61,812 bases of DNA, from assembly GCA_937870635.1 (NCBI GenBank), contig CALMZP010000099.1:1-61812 (forward strand), in the 5' to 3' direction. The notes below the pieces were generated by a model. It had not been told where the DNA came from. It ran no database searches and was given only the letters and a program-made list of their open reading frames with translations. The position numbers and the translations under genes are program-made. Below are positions 8,547 through 16,137 of this stretch, one piece after another (the stretch's first letter is position 1; each line of letters opens with the position of its first letter). The DNA is from an uncultured Acidobacteriota bacterium (lineage in GTDB: Bacteria > Acidobacteriota > Thermoanaerobaculia > Gp7-AA8).

Positions 8547-9713
8547 TTATTGCGCCGTATGCACGCGATTGCAGTGCGGGCACTCGATCTTCTTTCCTCG
8601 GTACGCCGGCGGAATCTTGAGCCGGGTCTCGCACGGACACTCGATCGAGATGTAGTCGTTGAGCATCCAGAGGAGGTCGGTCGTCTCCCGAACCCGTTCG
8701 GCATGCGTGAACGGCGCGGCGATGTCGATCGGCGGAGCCTTCACGGCGACGTCGGGCGTCTCGCGAAGCGCCGAGAAGGGGACCACGCCCACAGGCCGCC
8801 CGGTCACCTTGCGGAACGCCTCGTTGTAACTCTGCACGCCTGCGCGGCCGCCCATGGAGCGGAGGATGCCGACGCGCTCCTGGATGGGAGGATGCGTCGA
8901 GTCGAGATTGACGATGTACATCGGTGCGACAGCGGCGCTCGTCCTGCGCAGCTTCGTCGGCGATCCGCCGAGCTTTTCGAGGGCGCGGGCCAGACCTTCC
9001 GGATATCGCGTGTACAGCGCGCCCGATGCATCCGCGAGGTATTCGCGGCGGCGCGAGACGGCGAGATAGAGGAGGCGGGCGATGATCGGCGCGAGGATCA
9101 TCAGCAGCAGGGCGATGATCAGCAGGACGGCCCCGCCGCCGCCGTCGCGGGAACGGCTCGTTCTCGTGCGCGTTCCCCCGCGCACGCGGATGCCGATCTC
9201 AGACAGGAGGACGATCGTCCCCATCATCACGCCGAGCATCGTCATGTAGAGGACGTCGCGATTCGTGACGTGGGAGATCTCGTGAGCGATGACGCCCTGC
9301 AGTTCGTCGCGGTCGAGGGCCTTGAGCAGTCCCGCGGTGACGGCGACGGCGGAGTGCTCCGGATCGCGTCCCGTGGCGAACGCATTCAGGGCATCGTCAT
9401 CGATGACGTAGATGTCCGGCACCTTCGGGTTGCCGGAGGCGACGCACATCTCTTCGACGACGTTGAAGAGGACCGGGTGGTCCTTCTTCTCGATCTTGCG
9501 CGCGCCGCTCATCGACAGGATGATCTTGCCACCGGCGAAATAGCTGACGAGTGCCTGCACGCCCCAAACGACCAGGGCAAGGAAGATCCCGTAGATCCCG
9601 GCCCCGGGCGCGGCGTACTCGGCGAGCGCATAGCCGACGGCGACGAGCAGCAGCGCCATCGCCGCGATCAGCATCGTGGTGCGCCTCCGGTTGGCGCGGA
9701 TGAGCTCGTGCAT
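8547..9713 (-). CDS. M48-family membrane zinc metalloprotease (HtpX-like) with C-terminal zinc ribbon
   Basis: The 388-residue protein has two N-terminal transmembrane helices (about 13-32 and 38-60), HEISH at 144-148 as the zinc/catalytic site, further hydrophobic helices around 175-220, and a C-terminal four-Cys ribbon (CPCETRLKIPP...CPHC). HtpX-type proteases degrade misfolded membrane proteins. The ribbon tail is an uncommon addition and may recruit substrates or regulators. The gene overlaps lemA by one base (TGATG), following the well-known LemA-protease pairing; the upstream zinc-ribbon gene completes the operon. Confidence 0.9.
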   Translation of the reverse strand: MHELIRANRRRTTMLIAAMALLLVAVGYALAEYAAPGAGIYGIFLALVVWGVQALVSYFAGGKIILSMSGARKIEKKDHPVLFNVVEEMCVASGNPKVPDIYVIDDDALNAFATGRDPEHSAVAVTAGLLKALDRDELQGVIAHEISHVTNRDVLYMTMLGVMMGTIVLLSEIGIRVRGGTRTRTSRSRDGGGGAVLLIIALLLMILAPIIARLLYLAVSRRREYLADASGALYTRYPEGLARALEKLGGSPTKLRRTSAAVAPMYIVNLDSTHPPIQERVGILRSMGGRAGVQSYNEAFRKVTGRPVGVVPFSALRETPDVAVKAPPIDIAAPFTHAERVRETTDLLWMLNDYISIECPCETRLKIPPAYRGKKIECPHCNRVHTAQ

Positions 9714-10273
9714 CAGAACTTGACGGCCACCGGCTTGCGGATGTCCGCCGATTCGACCTCGAAGAACTGAGCTTTCCGGAAGTTGAACATGCCGGCAAAG
9801 ATGTTCGTGGGGAACATCTCGACCTTGTTGTTCAGGTTGAGCGCCGAGTCGTTGTAGAACTGGCGCGCGAAGCTGATCTTGTTCTCGGTCGACGCAAGCT
9901 CTTCCTGCAGCGCCAGGAAGTTCTCGTTCGCCTTCAGCTGCGGATAGTTCTCCGAGACCGCGAAGAGGGACTTCAGAGTCTGCGAAAGCTGATTCTCGAC
10001 ACGAGCCTTGTCCTCGATCGATCCGCCGGTGATCTGCACGGCCTGCTGCCGCGCCTTCACGACGGCTTCGAGCGTCTCCCGCTCATGCGTCATGTACCCC
10101 TTCACCGTCTCGACGAGATTCGGGATGAGGTCGTGCCGGCGGTTGAGCTGCACGTCAATCTGGCTCCAGGCGTTGCCGACTTCGTTGCGGGCACGAACGA
10201 GTCCGTTGTACATGCCCACGACCATGATCGCGAGCACCGCGAGAACCACCAGGACAATGATCAGAGCCATCAT
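9713..10273 (-). CDS. lemA: LemA family membrane protein
   Basis: The 186-residue product starts at the ATG at 10273 behind an AAGGAG-like site; the open frame upstream is the zinc-ribbon gene read out of frame. It has one N-terminal transmembrane helix (about 3-22), then the LemA signature: NGLVRARNEVGNAWSQIDVQ, RRHDLIPNLVETVKGY and a helical bundle ending in FYNDSALNLNN. LemA proteins are anchored in the membrane and are commonly encoded with HtpX-like proteases or TPM proteins in envelope stress functions. It overlaps its neighbours on both sides (ATGA upstream, TGATG downstream). Confidence 0.95.
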   Translation of the reverse strand: MMALIIVLVVLAVLAIMVVGMYNGLVRARNEVGNAWSQIDVQLNRRHDLIPNLVETVKGYMTHERETLEAVVKARQQAVQITGGSIEDKARVENQLSQTLKSLFAVSENYPQLKANENFLALQEELASTENKISFARQFYNDSALNLNNKVEMFPTNIFAGMFNFRKAQFFEVESADIRKPVAVKF

Positions 10274-10677
10274 GTCGAATCTCCTTGAGTTTCCTTGCCG
10301 AAGACTTCGCCCAGAAAGCGGACGAGCGGGGGAGAGGTGCCATGCGACTGTGCGGCCTGGTCGAACACCGCGCCGAGCTCGCGCGCATCGAACCAGATGC
10401 CGTGCTCGTCGGGACAGTGATCGGTGATCAGCCGCGGGTTTGCGGCGAGAGCGACCTTCGCCATCGATTTCCTGCAGCGCGGGCATTGACGCGCACGTTC
10501 GCTCGTGGCGGCCGCGGTGAATAGCTTCGGAAAGTCCGCCGGCACGGAGGACCGTTCGCACAGGAGCTCGAGCTCCCCTCGGTCGAACCACAACCCTCGA
10601 CAGGAGAGGCACCAGTCGACCTCGATCCTGTCGCGCTCGACCGCGATCAGGGGCACGCTGCAGACAGGACAGTTCAT
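10270..10677 (-). CDS. Double zinc-ribbon protein (TFIIB-type zinc finger)
   Basis: The 135-residue protein has two related modules: CPVC...CLSCRGLWFDRGELE near the start and CPRC...CPDEHGIWFDARELG in the second half. The CxxC pairs plus the G-[LI]-W-F-D-x-[GR]-E-L signature define bacterial zf-TFIIB family proteins, small cytosolic metal-binding proteins of unknown role. In the second module one expected Cys is replaced (HCPDEHG). It is the first gene of the operon with lemA, the M48 protease and a small ORF, joined to lemA by an ATGA overlap. Confidence 0.85.
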   Translation of the reverse strand: MNCPVCSVPLIAVERDRIEVDWCLSCRGLWFDRGELELLCERSSVPADFPKLFTAAATSERARQCPRCRKSMAKVALAANPRLITDHCPDEHGIWFDARELGAVFDQAAQSHGTSPPLVRFLGEVFGKETQGDST

Positions 10678-10712
10678 CGGGAGACCGGGGAGAATTATGC
10701 GCTATTGAAACC

Positions 10713-10943
10713 TTCTCCCCCACCAAAGAGTGGGGGAAAAGGTGGCCAAAGGCCGGATACGGGGGTCGGGTAGAAGACGGAATGTTCAATGTTCAATCTT
10801 CAATGTTGAATGTTGAAGGCGGTTGCCATTGAACATTCAACATTGAACATTCAACAATCAACATTCTCGTCTCTTTCCCCCTCATCCGTCGCTCCGCGAC
10901 CCCATCTCCCCCAGTCTGCGCCGGGGGAGATGGGGCAGGTGGT
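10713..10943. repeat. Repeat-filled spacer: two CTCCCCC/GGGGGA hairpins around a 7-base inverted array
   Basis: 10713-10745 and 10868-10943 each contain a CTCCCCC...GGGGGA hairpin with adjoining CCCCCTCATCCG/CGGATACGGGGG text in opposite orientation. Between them, 10781-10866 carries AATGTTC/AATGTTG words on the left and ATTGAAC/ATTCAAC on the right, period 7. The spacer from 10678 to 10961 holds no gene; it is repeat throughout. A related truncated element lies at 31390-31440. Confidence 0.8.
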
Positions 10944-10961
10944 TGAGCGGGTGAAGCGGTT

Positions 10962-11930
10962 CTACCGCCGGTTCACGTCGCGGACGACCGTGATGCGGTT
11001 GGCCAGGAACATCGAGCTTCCGGCGTTCCGCACTTCGATGTCGATGATGTCGCCGCGCTCGAGATTCGTGGGGGAATAGAGCTGGCCGTTGTACTCGACA
11101 TTGGTATTCGAGTCGTAGCGCACGACGTTCAGCGATCCGGTGTTCGAGCCCGTGTTGAAACGCGTGATCCAGCTCGTCTGCTCGAGACCGATTTCCTGCC
11201 TCGATGCGTCGACGTAGCGGACCGTCCCGCGAATCGTCGCCGAGGCTGTGCCGTAGCCTCCGCTGCCCGATCCGCTGACGCTGCGCAGAACGGTGATGTT
11301 GTTCGCCAGGAAGCGGCCGCCGCCGATGTCGCGGAGGAAGATCTCCACTTCGTCGCCACGCTCGAGGTCCTGCGGGTAGTAGTTGCGGCCGCTGAACGTC
11401 ACGTAAGTGTTCGTGTCGTAGTCGAAGGTCTGGATGCCGTAGCCGCTGCGATCGATCTCGATCGTGCGCCGGCTGGCGTCGACGTTGCGCACCGTCCCAC
11501 GAATGGATGTGCTCGATCCGCTGTTGGGGTACGTCGTTCCCGTGCCGCTGGTCACGTCGCGCAGGACGCTGACCGAGCGCGCCGTGAGCGTGTTCCCGGA
11601 CTGGTCGACGCGGACCGCGACTTCGTCGCCCCGCTCGAGATCGGCAACCTGATAGGTCTGTCCCTGGAACTCGACGGACGTCTGGTTGTCGTAATACACG
11701 CGGACCGAGTCACCTCCGCCCGTGTTCGAAAGCATGTTGCCGTAACCCGTCACGTTGCGCAGGACCACGAACCGGTTGTTCACGTCGACATAGTCGACGG
11801 TTCCACGCAACTCGTTGGTTGCGCTCTGTCCGCCGCCGCCGAGGATGTCGCCAAGGTCGCCGGTGGAACCGCATGCGCCAAGCATGAGCAGCGCGAGTGC
11901 ACTGAATGCCATCAATCTGGTAGTTCTCAT
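10962..11930 (-). CDS. Lipoprotein with three tandem DUF5666-like beta domains
   Basis: Start chosen at the ATG at 11930 (MRTTRLMAFSALALLMLGAC), which gives a type II signal peptide with lipobox LGAC; the frame is open 14 codons further upstream. The 322-residue product has three repeats of about 85 residues, each with RGTV..VD, a tyrosine-rich strand, LERGDEV/LERGDII, and a final V.VLRDV or V.VVRDV. The pattern resembles DUF5666-type OB-like modules. Probably surface-attached; ligand unknown. The minus-strand creatininase gene ends 82 bases upstream of this start. Confidence 0.75.
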   Translation of the reverse strand: MRTTRLMAFSALALLMLGACGSTGDLGDILGGGGQSATNELRGTVDYVDVNNRFVVLRNVTGYGNMLSNTGGGDSVRVYYDNQTSVEFQGQTYQVADLERGDEVAVRVDQSGNTLTARSVSVLRDVTSGTGTTYPNSGSSTSIRGTVRNVDASRRTIEIDRSGYGIQTFDYDTNTYVTFSGRNYYPQDLERGDEVEIFLRDIGGGRFLANNITVLRSVSGSGSGGYGTASATIRGTVRYVDASRQEIGLEQTSWITRFNTGSNTGSLNVVRYDSNTNVEYNGQLYSPTNLERGDIIDIEVRNAGSSMFLANRITVVRDVNRR

Positions 11931-12012
11931 ATTCAAGTCTCCCGCAGGGGAGTTGAGCAGAATCCGAACCAATTCCGGAGAGCCTCGAAATAGACCATCC
12001 GCAGCGAACTCT

Positions 12013-12807
12013 TCAGTCGAGCGCCGCGTTCCATTTTGCGACCGTCTCCGAGATGAGCGCCGCGACCTTGTCGTTTACTTTTCGAAAGTACTCCTCGGCC
12101 TTCGTCTGGTCGAACCTCGGATGACCCTGGCCCGGCTTGTACAGGCCGATCGAGGAGGGGAACGGTACCGCGCTCCAGGTTCCCGGTGCGGGATATGCGG
12201 TCGCCAGTTTGTCGCTGTATCGCTCTGGGTGAACGAGAGTGCGGTCGATCGCCTGAATCATGGCGGTCTCGTTCCAGCCGGCGTGACCGCCGTCTTCGCC
12301 GAAGACCTGCAACGTTACGTCGGATGCGAAGGACCACCAGTTGATGACCAGCGTCCGCACCTGCTTTTCCGCGGAGACGTCCGCCGCGACCGATTGCAGC
12401 ACGGCGGTCTGCGGACCGCCATGTCCGTTGAGGATGATGATGTTGCGGAAGCCGTTCTTCGCCAGGCCGGCGAGGACGTCCCGCATGTAAGGCCGGTAGG
12501 CCGCTTCGCTGATCTGGAAGGCCCCCGGGTAAGCCTCCATCGAGCCGGTGATTCCGTACGGCACGGCCGGCGCGATCATCGCGTTCACACGCGCCGCGAT
12601 GGCGCGCGCCATCGCCAGAGGAGCGGTGATGTCGGCCCCGTTGTTGGCAACGCCGTGCGGCTCGAGCGTGCCGGTGGGAAGGATCACCGTGTCGATCTTC
12701 GTCGGCACGAGTTCCTTGAACTCCATCCAGTTGATGCGCTCCATCTCGCGCTCCTGCGCGGCGAGGGGGCTGGTGAGAAGCAGTGCTGCGATCAGAAGAT
12801 TGCGCAT
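12013..12807 (-). CDS. Creatininase-family amidohydrolase, exported
   Basis: The 264-residue product has a cleavable signal peptide (MRNLLIAALLLTSPLAAQ) and the creatininase metal site: Glu49 and His51 in LEPHG, Asp59, His129 in NGHGG, and His175/Glu180 in GGHAGWNE. Family members hydrolyse cyclic or linear amides (creatinine, formamidopyrimidine, mycofactocin precursor peptide) using two metal ions. Most are cytoplasmic, so the signal peptide is notable. Substrate cannot be inferred. The ATG at 12807 fits the signal peptide. Confidence 0.9.
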   Translation of the reverse strand: MRNLLIAALLLTSPLAAQEREMERINWMEFKELVPTKIDTVILPTGTLEPHGVANNGADITAPLAMARAIAARVNAMIAPAVPYGITGSMEAYPGAFQISEAAYRPYMRDVLAGLAKNGFRNIIILNGHGGPQTAVLQSVAADVSAEKQVRTLVINWWSFASDVTLQVFGEDGGHAGWNETAMIQAIDRTLVHPERYSDKLATAYPAPGTWSAVPFPSSIGLYKPGQGHPRFDQTKAEEYFRKVNDKVAALISETVAKWNAALD

Positions 12808-12929
12808 GTGCCTATTGTGGCAGGGCTGGCGCCGTCATCCGAGCGACATGTACGTCGTGGGCGACGTGCCTTGAGAGCGAGAAGTGACGTGAACACAGAA
12901 CCCGGCGAGCGTTCATGTTTCTTGGAAGC

Positions 12930-13016
12930 GCAGCGAGGGATCTGGGGCCGGGTGGCGCGAAGATCATGCCTCGTGCCGCCCATCCCCCAGGTCCCTCGCT
13001 CACGCTCGGGATGACA
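12930..13016. repeat. Palindromic element, AGCGAGGGA...TCCCTCGCT family
   Basis: The left part AGCGAGGGATCTGGGG (from 12930) pairs with CCCCAGGTCCCTCGCT followed by CACGCTCGGGATGAC on the right. The centre is GC-rich with GCGCGAAGATCATGCC. A second copy, better preserved on its left arm, lies at 44814-44914. It sits in the spacer between two minus-strand genes. Confidence 0.8.
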
Positions 13017-13035
13017 CGCTTTTTGAGACGCACTC

Positions 13036-13695
13036 CTAACCGAGAATGTAGCTCTGTCCCTCGAACCCGGTCACGCGGTACCCCCGCGCGAATGCGCTCT
13101 CGAACTCGGTGCGCGTCCTGCTCCTCCACCGCACGGCCTCGTCGATGGGGAGAGCGCCGATGTCGCGCGGGATCTCGATGCGGAGATCTCCGGACGGCGG
13201 CCGCCGCGACTCCTGCAGATGCCACGTCACCCACAGACGGTCGGTGCCGATGCCTCGATGGAGGGGACTCGTGGTCTCGCCATAGAAATCGCGCAGGTAA
13301 CGATCGGCGGTGGCGCCGAGGCGGGTGAAGTTGAGGTGGGCGTTGCGAGCCTGAAGGGGATCGAACGTCCACGTGATCCGGTCGATGCCCTTCGCCAGCG
13401 CCGCGTCGCGCTGGGCCAGCTTCAGGGCGATTCCGAGCCCTCGCCCCCTTGCCTGCGGCAGAACGGCGAGCATGTCCGAATGAATGAGGCGATGCCCGCC
13501 TTCGAATCCGGGAAAGCCATAGACAAAACCGATCATGCGGTCGGCGTCGAATGCACCGAGAAGGATCGCGCCGACGGCGACCGCCGGGATGAAATGGAGC
13601 GCCGGTACCACCTCGCGATCGACGACGTTCCATACCTTCTGCTGAAGATCCTCGACGGCGCGGAATTCGTCGATCGTCGTGAGCGGGCGAATCAT
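13036..13695 (-). CDS. GNAT acyltransferase, likely N-succinyl/acetyl transfer to amino acids
   Basis: The ATG at 13695 overlaps the menC-family stop by ATGA; the open frame further upstream is shadow. The 219-residue protein carries a GNAT core: conserved start (EDLQQKVWN), GFVYGFPG, and the acyl-CoA-binding segment LPQARGRGLGIALKLAQRD at about 79-97, then TWTFDPLQARNAHLNF. This matches the COG3375-type GNAT family. In Geobacillus a GNAT enzyme encoded next to the OSBS/NSAR enzyme N-succinylates D-amino acids before racemisation (known); the same pairing here suggests the same role (inference). Confidence 0.85.
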   Translation of the reverse strand: MIRPLTTIDEFRAVEDLQQKVWNVVDREVVPALHFIPAVAVGAILLGAFDADRMIGFVYGFPGFEGGHRLIHSDMLAVLPQARGRGLGIALKLAQRDAALAKGIDRITWTFDPLQARNAHLNFTRLGATADRYLRDFYGETTSPLHRGIGTDRLWVTWHLQESRRPPSGDLRIEIPRDIGALPIDEAVRWRSRTRTEFESAFARGYRVTGFEGQSYILG

Positions 13696-14801
13696 TGGAT
13701 GGCGACAGTGCGGACGGCCAGCTTCGCGATGCGCTCTCGTTTGACATCGAACCCGATGCCGGGGCCTGACGGGGGAACGATCGTTCCGGTCGCACTCACG
13801 GTGACCGCGGGCTCGATGATGTCCTCGTCCCAGTAACGCGCGCTCGCCGACACGTCGCCGGGCAGCGTGAATCCCGGCAGGGTGGAGAGAGCGATGTTGT
13901 GTGCGCGGCCGATTCCGGCCTCGAGCATCCCACCGCACCACACCTGCACGCCGCGGGTGCGGGCGAGCGTCTCGATCGAGCGCGCTTCGGCGTGTCCGCC
14001 GACGCGCCCCATCTTGATATTGATGATGCGGCACGCGCCAAGCTCGATGGCGTGGCGCGCATCGGCTGCGCTCCGGATCGACTCGTCGAGGCAGATGGGC
14101 GTGCCGATCTCCTCCTGCAGCCGCGCATGATCGGCGATGTCATCGTGCGCGAGCGGCTGCTCGATCATCATCAGATCGTAATCATCCAGCTGCTTGAGCA
14201 GCGGGAGATCGTTGAGGGTATAGGCGGAGTTGGCGTCGGCCATCAACGGAAGGTTGGGATACCGGCTGCGCACCGCTTCGATGAGATCGACATCGCGTCC
14301 CGGTTTGATCTTGATCTTGATCCGCTGGTAGCCGGCGGTCACCTCGCGCTCGATGACCCGCAGGAGCTCCTCGTTCGATCCCTTGAGGCCGATGGACACC
14401 CCGCACGGAATCTCGCGGTGCGTACCTCCGAGGAGCCTCCAGAGGGGAAGAGACTGGCGACGGGCGGCGAGGTCCCACACCGCCGACTCGATGGCCGCTT
14501 TGGCCATGCGATTGCCACGGATCGGAGCAAAGAGAGAGCGCACGGACTCCGGCGCATCGACGTCAGCCCGCACGATCATCGGCGCGAGAATCTGTTCGAG
14601 AGCCGGCCACGCCGTCTCCGTCCACTCCTCGCTGTACAGCGGGCGCTCCTCGGCCACACACTCACCCCATCCTTCGCCTCCCTCGCCGTCCTCGAGACGG
14701 ACGAGAATGATCTCGCGCTCGGTGGTGCGGACGAGAGAGGTTTCGAAGGGGATGAGGAGCGGGAGGCGGATGTGCGTCAGCTCGACGCGCGTGATACGCA
14801 C
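13692..14801 (-). CDS. menC: o-Succinylbenzoate synthase / N-succinylamino acid racemase (enolase superfamily)
   Basis: The 369-residue protein has the muconate-lactonising subgroup layout: capping domain with the 20s loop at about 15-25, then a barrel with KxK at Lys162/Lys164 in the IKIKIKP segment, metal ligands Asp189 (MADANSAYT), Glu214 (IEQPL) and Asp239 (CLDES), and Lys263 (NIKMGRVGG). These residues support OSBS activity in menaquinone synthesis and NSAR activity in amino-acid racemisation. No other men genes are nearby, and the neighbour is a GNAT transferase, which favours an NSAR or dual role. The gene starts 4 bases after the helicase stop. Confidence 0.9.
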   Translation of the reverse strand: MRITRVELTHIRLPLLIPFETSLVRTTEREIILVRLEDGEGGEGWGECVAEERPLYSEEWTETAWPALEQILAPMIVRADVDAPESVRSLFAPIRGNRMAKAAIESAVWDLAARRQSLPLWRLLGGTHREIPCGVSIGLKGSNEELLRVIEREVTAGYQRIKIKIKPGRDVDLIEAVRSRYPNLPLMADANSAYTLNDLPLLKQLDDYDLMMIEQPLAHDDIADHARLQEEIGTPICLDESIRSAADARHAIELGACRIINIKMGRVGGHAEARSIETLARTRGVQVWCGGMLEAGIGRAHNIALSTLPGFTLPGDVSASARYWDEDIIEPAVTVSATGTIVPPSGPGIGFDVKRERIAKLAVRTVAIQ

Positions 14802-14805
14802 CGCG

Positions 14806-16008
14806 CTACAACCGCCGCCGGACTTTGGCGGCCTCGCGTTTGCCCTCGACCCACGGCTCGACGCCGGGCACGGTGCAGCGCGGAAGTTCCTGACCGATGC
14901 TCTTCTCGATCTCGCGGACCATCATCAGGTTCTCCCATGTTGCGATCGTCGAGACGATCCCTTCGCGGTCCGCGCGCGCGGTGCGGCCCGCGCGGTGCAC
15001 GTAATCGTCGACGCTTTCCGGAATATCGAAATTGATGACGTGCTCGATGCCGGGAACGTCGATGCCGCGCCCGGCGATGTCCGTGGCGACGAGAATGCGA
15101 TGCGATCCGGCGCGGAAGTCGTCGAGCGCTTCCACGCGGCGCCCCTGCGAACGGTCCGAGTGGATGCGCGTCACGGGGTGACCCTGGCGCTCGAGGATGT
15201 GGTACAGCCACTCCGCGTCGACCTTCCGCCGCGCGAACACGAGCGTCGTGCCGAGCTCCTGGTGCAGCAGCGCAATCAGCGCGGGGCGCTTGTTCTCCGG
15301 CGAGACGATGTAGAGGCGATGCTGGATGCCCACCGCGGTACGTCCCTTCGGTGTGATGTCGATGCGGATCGGATCGCGGACGAGTGTGCGCGCCAGATCT
15401 TCGATCGCGCCGCCCATCGTCGCGGAGAACATCATGGTGCGGCGATCGCGCGGGAGACGGGCCACGATCTTGCGCACCTGGGGGAGAAATCCAAGGTCGA
15501 GCATGTGGTCGGCTTCGTCGAGGACGAGCTCCTCGACGGCGTCGACTTTCACGGTCTTGCGCTCGATGTGGTCGAGCAGGCGTCCCGGCGTGGCGACGAT
15601 GATGTCCGGCTTCGCGCGGAGCGCATCGAGCTGCGGCTTCATCTTCACGCCGCCGATCAGGCACGCCGCGGTCAGATCGTGGTTCTTTCCGAAAAGCTCG
15701 ATGAAGGCCTGAGTCTGAAGAGCGATCTCTCGCGTCGGCGAGACGATGAGCGCCCGGACTCCGCCGCCGTGCCGGAGCTTCTCCACGAGCGGAATGACGA
15801 AGGCAGCGGTCTTCCCTGATCCGGTCTGGGCGAGAGCGATCAGATCGCGCTTCTCGAGCGCGGCCGGGATGACGGCGGCCTGGATCGGCGTCGGATGTTC
15901 GAAGCCGACCGCCTTGATCGATTCCAGAATGTCGGGGGAAAGCCCCAGGTCCGCGAAGGACTGCTGGGTGGTGGAGACGGGGTGATGAGGCAGACGGTCA
16001 TCAAGCAT
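14806..16008 (-). CDS. DEAD-box RNA helicase, short RhlE-like form
   Basis: The 400-residue protein has AQTGSGKT at about 60-67, SPTREIALQ, a DEAD box in VLDEADHML, SAT, and the C-terminal helicase lobe with ATDIAGRGIDVP. The usual HRIGRTGR is HRAGRTAR here, a variation of motif VI that keeps both Arg residues. It lacks the DbpA-like domain and long tail of the larger helicase at 4592-6496. Likely role: RNA remodelling in ribosome assembly or mRNA turnover. It heads an apparent operon with menC and the GNAT gene, an unusual mix that may reflect shared transcription only. Confidence 0.92.
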   Translation of the reverse strand: MLDDRLPHHPVSTTQQSFADLGLSPDILESIKAVGFEHPTPIQAAVIPAALEKRDLIALAQTGSGKTAAFVIPLVEKLRHGGGVRALIVSPTREIALQTQAFIELFGKNHDLTAACLIGGVKMKPQLDALRAKPDIIVATPGRLLDHIERKTVKVDAVEELVLDEADHMLDLGFLPQVRKIVARLPRDRRTMMFSATMGGAIEDLARTLVRDPIRIDITPKGRTAVGIQHRLYIVSPENKRPALIALLHQELGTTLVFARRKVDAEWLYHILERQGHPVTRIHSDRSQGRRVEALDDFRAGSHRILVATDIAGRGIDVPGIEHVINFDIPESVDDYVHRAGRTARADREGIVSTIATWENLMMVREIEKSIGQELPRCTVPGVEPWVEGKREAAKVRRRL

Positions 16009-16040
16009 TCGGCGCTACTTTACCGCTAGAGGCGCGTGAT

Positions 16041-16137
16041 TGGACCCTGGACCCTGGACCTTGGGGGACGATCGCGGCTGCCAAGGTCCAGGGTCCAGCG
16101 TCCAGCGTCCAAGTCCAAGGTCCAAGGTCCAAGGTCC
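16041..16137. repeat. 7-base-period inverted arrays, GGACCCT / CCAAGGT words
   Basis: Left 16041-16062 repeats GGACCCT, GGACCCT, GGACCTT; right 16080-16137 repeats CCAAGGT, CCAGGGT, CCAGCGT twice and again CCAAGGT, with period 7 and one 6-base slip. The arms are reverse complements. The array fills the spacer between the PEP carboxylase stop and the helicase start, and its right end touches the carboxylase stop codon. Confidence 0.85.
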
